Shown here: positions 21,914-24,736 of the stretch, piece by piece
Numbering within the stretch: position 1 is the stretch's first letter
How the letters are laid out: every line of letters starts with the position of its first letter
NCBI GenBank assembly: GCA_035295665.1
Contig: DATGIQ010000389.1
Location: forward strand, 1-24,736
From: DATGIQ01 sp035295665
GTDB lineage: Bacteria; Planctomycetota; Planctomycetia; Gemmatales; Gemmataceae
Length of the DNA: 24,736 bases
Direction of reading: 5' to 3'
The notes under the pieces: generated by a model
Databases searched by the model: none
Told to the model about the DNA's origin: nothing
What the model saw: only the letters and a program-made list of their open reading frames with translations
Position numbers and translations under genes: made by a program

Positions 21914-24736
21914 TCACACAAAACGTGCTGGTCCGCTGGAATCCCTGCCGATCAAGGCGGAATGGATCAGGTCTTCGCCTTGTTCCTCAACCACAAGGCT
22001 CGAGGAATCGGCGAGCGAATGCGGCACGCGCTGGCCCCTTTCTAACCAAAGCGCCGAAACTCCTGTTTGCCGTCCCGATCCCCAGTTTTCGGGAGAAGCA
22101 AACAATCGATCCGTCGGGGTGGCCTGCTGGCTTGCCGGTGTGCTGCCGATGACCATAGCCGGATCGAGGACCGGCGTGGATGAGAGGCCCTCACGCCCAC
22201 CGGCCATGCCAGGAGGCGGAGGCATCGTGCCCGGATCTACAGTGATGGAAACGCTTTGGAGGAGTGCACCGTTGGTCATGTCCGTAGCCGTCACCGTTTG
22301 TTTCCCGGCAGTCATCAGCACAATCCCACCGCCGAAAAGATGGACGCCTCGGTCACTCGCCGCGAATGCATAGTCCGCCGGCAGCACAACCCCCGGATCC
22401 GTGTCCGAGGTCATGAAATGGACCGTCCCCTGGTAGTTGATATCCGTATTGCCGTAGGGGTCCAGGGCGGTGACCGTCGCATCAAACGGAACCTTCGCTG
22501 CCACCTCAGCCAGAACCGTCAGCGCGAAATGGTTAGCCGGCGCAGGCGCCAGTGCCACGGTGGTGCTACCGGCGATCCCACTCGCGGCGTCCGCGGCGGT
22601 GACCGTTTGGCTGCCTGCCGTGAACAAGGCCGCCGCTGCGGCAAACGTATGGATGCCGGTGTCAGAAGATGTGAACGTGTAGTTGGCGGGCAATTGGCCT
22701 CCGGTGGCGTCCGAGGTCGTAAATTGCACGGTTCCCTGGTAGCGGGTATCGAGGTTCCCGTAGGAATCGACGGCTTTCACGGTGAGATCGAACGGGGTGC
22801 CGGCGGTTGTGCTTCCTGAAACACTGGCCAGTAAATGGCTCGCGGGCGCGGCACTGACCGCAATATTCTGGATGCTGCCGCTGATAGAGACGGTTGCCGT
22901 ATCCAGCACGGTGAGGCTTTGGCCGCCGGACGTCTTGAAGGTGACCGCATTCCCGAAGCTGTGCATGCCGGCATCACTCTTCATGAACGTGTAGTCAGCC
23001 GGCAGCACCGCTTGGATGTCACTGCTACTGAAATGGACGGTACCGGTGTAGTTGGCCGCTGTGTTGCCGAATGCATCCACGGCCCGAACGGTGATTCCCA
23101 ACGCGTTGCCGGCGGCACTACTGGCCGGGGCAGTCACGGTGTAGAGGGCGGCCGCCGCGGCACTCACACCAAGCATGGCTGTGCCAGTCATGGAACCGTG
23201 GAGGTTATCCGAGGCGGTAATCGTCTGGACCCCCGCCGTTTTGAGGATGAAGGTGTTGGTGAAGGTGTGCGTACCGGCGTCGCCGCCGACAAATGTGTAA
23301 TCGGTTGGCAGCGTCGCTTGGCCATCGCTGCTCGTGAAGTGCACCGTGCCCGTGTAGCTGATCGCTGTGTTCCCGTACGGATCCAGGGCAGCTACCGTGC
23401 CGCTGAAGGCATGGCCGGCCATGCTGCTCAGGGCAGTGCGGACGGAAAAATGGCTGGCCGCCGCAGGAGCAACGCTCACCAGAGCGTTGCCACTAATCGA
23501 ATTACTGATTGCATCCTGGACGGTGAGGCTTCCGCTGCCGGCCGTTTTCAGGATGATGGCGTTCGGAAACGTGTGAATCCCGGCATCAGCGTTCCCGAAC
23601 GTGTAGTCAGCCGGCAAAAGGGCCTGGCCGTCGCTACTGGTGAAATGCACCGTGCCGGTGTAACCGGCGGCAACACCACCCGAGGCGTTGAGGGCAATGA
23701 CGGTGACACCGATGGGACCGCCGGCGGTGGCGCTGGTTGAGGCGGTCAGGGCGAAATGAGTAGCCGTCGCAACCTGGACGCCTCCGTCGGTCCGATTGAT
23801 CTCGACAAAGTCGAGCTTGTCGTTGCTGGAGCCCGTGGCGTTGGTGATGGTCAGCAGTCCATTGGCGACGGTCACGGTGCGCCAGGCTTCCTGGTAACGA
23901 CTGAGAACGTTGACCCCGCCGCTGACGGCCAAGACACCCTGCACGGCAATTTCGTCGATGCTGTCGAAATTGCTTGGATCGCCGGAGACCAGGTGGATGG
24001 CGTAGGTGCCGTTGGGTACTGCAATTTGCCAGGCGTGGCCGCCCGTCGGCTGTTCCATGGCGATCCCGGAATCGTAGCGCGGATCGCTCATGACACCCCG
24101 GGCAAAGGTGTTGGCCGAGTTGTCGCTGTCCCAGCCGTAGGTGAATCCATTCCCCCGATCGCCGTAGATGTAGCCATAATCCGGTAAATAGCCGGCCGCC
24201 ACGGGGAGGCCGATGGGCTGAAACTTGATGCGAGCAAAGGGTACGCCGGCCAATTGCATCGGAGCATACCAAGTGACGTCATCGGTGAACGTCGTGCCAT
24301 TCCGTTTGGCCGTGACCTCGATCGCATTGGCCCCGGGGGTCAGCTGCACAGCGCTCCAGCGGAAGATATGATCGGTGCTCGTCGTCGTTCCGATCACGAC
24401 GCCATTGATGGAGAGCTGCACCGCGCTCAGATTCGAGTAGACTTTGAGGTCCACCAGGTTGGTGGGACGATTGATGTAGCTGCGGCTGGTGAGATAGAGG
24501 ACGGGGCTGGTGGACCAGTTGGCCTTGTACCAGTAGAAGGAATCCTTGAGCGTCTTGCGATCGTAGCTGACCAGCCCCTTGTCATTGCGTCCGGGCGTAT
24601 CCCCCTCATTGCGGCTATCCACCGCGAAATCGAACATATCCCACACACTCTTGACCCACAGATACGGCCGGCTGGCCAGCTGCTTCCAGTACACCTCGTG
24701 GAACGTATCCTGATACTCTTCCGGATGCCAGGTGTA
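21914..24736 (-). CDS. Glycoside hydrolase family 2-like protein with malectin-like and five Ig-like repeats (5' end cut by window edge)
   Basis: The frame is open to base 24736, giving 940 C-terminal residues. The first about 75 look like the end of a GH2 (beta-galactosidase-like) TIM barrel: PYLWVKSVWDMFDF, GRNDKGLVSYDRKTLKDSFY, WYKANWS. The catalytic acids lie upstream, outside the window. An Ig-like domain follows (to about 155), then a malectin-like carbohydrate-binding region (GYLPDYGYIYGDRGNGFTYGW to NDKLDFVEI), then five tandem Ig-like repeats, and about 105 residues of unmatched Ser/Pro-rich tail (PPPPGMAGG to GPARFV). The enzyme is probably exported and hydrolyses a polysaccharide, with the repeats acting as spacer or adhesin. 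The GH2 assignment rests on the C-terminal motif only. The downstream sulfotransferase starts 208 bases after the stop. Confidence 0.85.
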   Translation of the reverse strand, partial: YTWHPEEYQDTFHEVYWKQLASRPYLWVKSVWDMFDFAVDSRNEGDTPGRNDKGLVSYDRKTLKDSFYWYKANWSTSPVLYLTSRSYINRPTNLVDLKVYSNLSAVQLSINGVVIGTTTSTDHIFRWSAVQLTPGANAIEVTAKRNGTTFTDDVTWYAPMQLAGVPFARIKFQPIGLPVAAGYLPDYGYIYGDRGNGFTYGWDSDNSANTFARGVMSDPRYDSGIAMEQPTGGHAWQIAVPNGTYAIHLVSGDPSNFDSIDEIAVQGVLAVSGGVNVLSRYQEAWRTVTVANGLLTITNATGSSNDKLDFVEINRTDGGVQVATATHFALTASTSATAGGPIGVTVIALNASGGVAAGYTGTVHFTSSDGQALLPADYTFGNADAGIHTFPNAIILKTAGSGSLTVQDAISNSISGNALVSVAPAAASHFSVRTALSSMAGHAFSGTVAALDPYGNTAISYTGTVHFTSSDGQATLPTDYTFVGGDAGTHTFTNTFILKTAGVQTITASDNLHGSMTGTAMLGVSAAAAALYTVTAPASSAAGNALGITVRAVDAFGNTAANYTGTVHFSSSDIQAVLPADYTFMKSDAGMHSFGNAVTFKTSGGQSLTVLDTATVSISGSIQNIAVSAAPASHLLASVSGSTTAGTPFDLTVKAVDSYGNLDTRYQGTVQFTTSDATGGQLPANYTFTSSDTGIHTFAAAAALFTAGSQTVTAADAASGIAGSTTVALAPAPANHFALTVLAEVAAKVPFDATVTALDPYGNTDINYQGTVHFMTSDTDPGVVLPADYAFAASDRGVHLFGGGIVLMTAGKQTVTATDMTNGALLQSVSITVDPGTMPPPPGMAGGREGLSSTPVLDPAMVIGSTPASQQATPTDRLFASPENWGSGRQTGVSALWLERGQRVPHSLADSSSLVVEEQGEDLIHSALIGRDSSGPARFV
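22229..23764 (-). repeat. Five tandem Ig-like repeats of 102-103 residues inside the glycosidase gene
   Basis: Repeat units run 23764-23459, 23458-23150, 23149-22844, 22843-22538 and 22537-22229, each 306 or 309 bases. Shared landmarks are a start like ATHFAL or ASHFSV, AxDxxGNT, the strand pair YTGTVHFTSSD, LPADYTF, DAGxHTF and KTAGxQTxTAxD. Sequence between units has diverged, so this is an old protein-level duplication rather than a recent DNA repeat. Units 4 and 5 use YQGTV instead of YTGTV and vary most in the SSD segment. Confidence 0.9.

Noticed and set aside
22835..23740. Plus-strand open frame (301 codons) opposite the Ig repeats
   Set aside because: It is a shadow of the tandem repeats, showing the same periodicity on the other strand without any start signal.
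1..24736. Search for CRISPR arrays, tRNA or rRNA genes, transposases, phage genes and toxin-antitoxin pairs
   Set aside because: None recognised on either strand. The only regular repeats are the protein-coding Ig units and the short intergenic repeats listed.

Overview
The window looks like chromosomal DNA from a planctomycete, probably of the Gemmata/Gemmatales type. Evidence is GC-rich coding sequence, many secreted proteins of several hundred residues, mostly single genes or short operons on alternating strands, and a gene mix familiar from that group: GDSL esterase, S46 peptidase, tandem trypsin/PDZ proteins, PQQ-type propeller, sialate O-acetylesterase, sulfotransferase, and a giant glycosidase with filamin-like Ig repeats. 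The lineage call rests on recalled family distribution, not on a marker gene. There is no rRNA, tRNA, CRISPR array, insertion sequence, prophage or toxin-antitoxin locus.

Layout from left to right. A GDSL esterase runs off the left edge on the minus strand, back to back with an S46 dipeptidyl-peptidase on the plus strand. Next is a minus-strand pair: a membrane-anchored CX5R phosphatase followed by an LptF/LptG-type permease. Six plus-strand genes follow: a small secreted CxxC protein, a 996-residue propeller-plus-PHP protein, a sialate O-acetylesterase, an intact trypsin-PDZ protease, a trypsin-like protein with a disrupted triad and an internal PDZ domain, and a SYLF-domain lipid-binding protein. 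A membrane-anchored PQQ-type propeller (minus) is divergent from NADP-isocitrate dehydrogenase (plus). The right end is a minus-strand group read from right to left: a glycoside hydrolase family 2-like enzyme cut by the right edge, a sulfotransferase, and a TPR membrane protein.

Functionally the region leans to the cell envelope and outside the cell: peptide and ester hydrolysis, glycan deacetylation and hydrolysis, glycan sulfation, lipid transport and envelope proteolysis. Isocitrate dehydrogenase is the only plain central-metabolism gene. No defence or biosynthetic cluster is apparent. The most unusual items are the active/degenerate protease pair with a PDZ domain inserted between the two halves of the trypsin fold, a 22-bp hairpin after the TPR gene that pairs fully only in the minus-strand RNA, a 72-codon in-frame open extension behind the UAG stop of the PQQ-type gene, and the propeller-PHP fusion.
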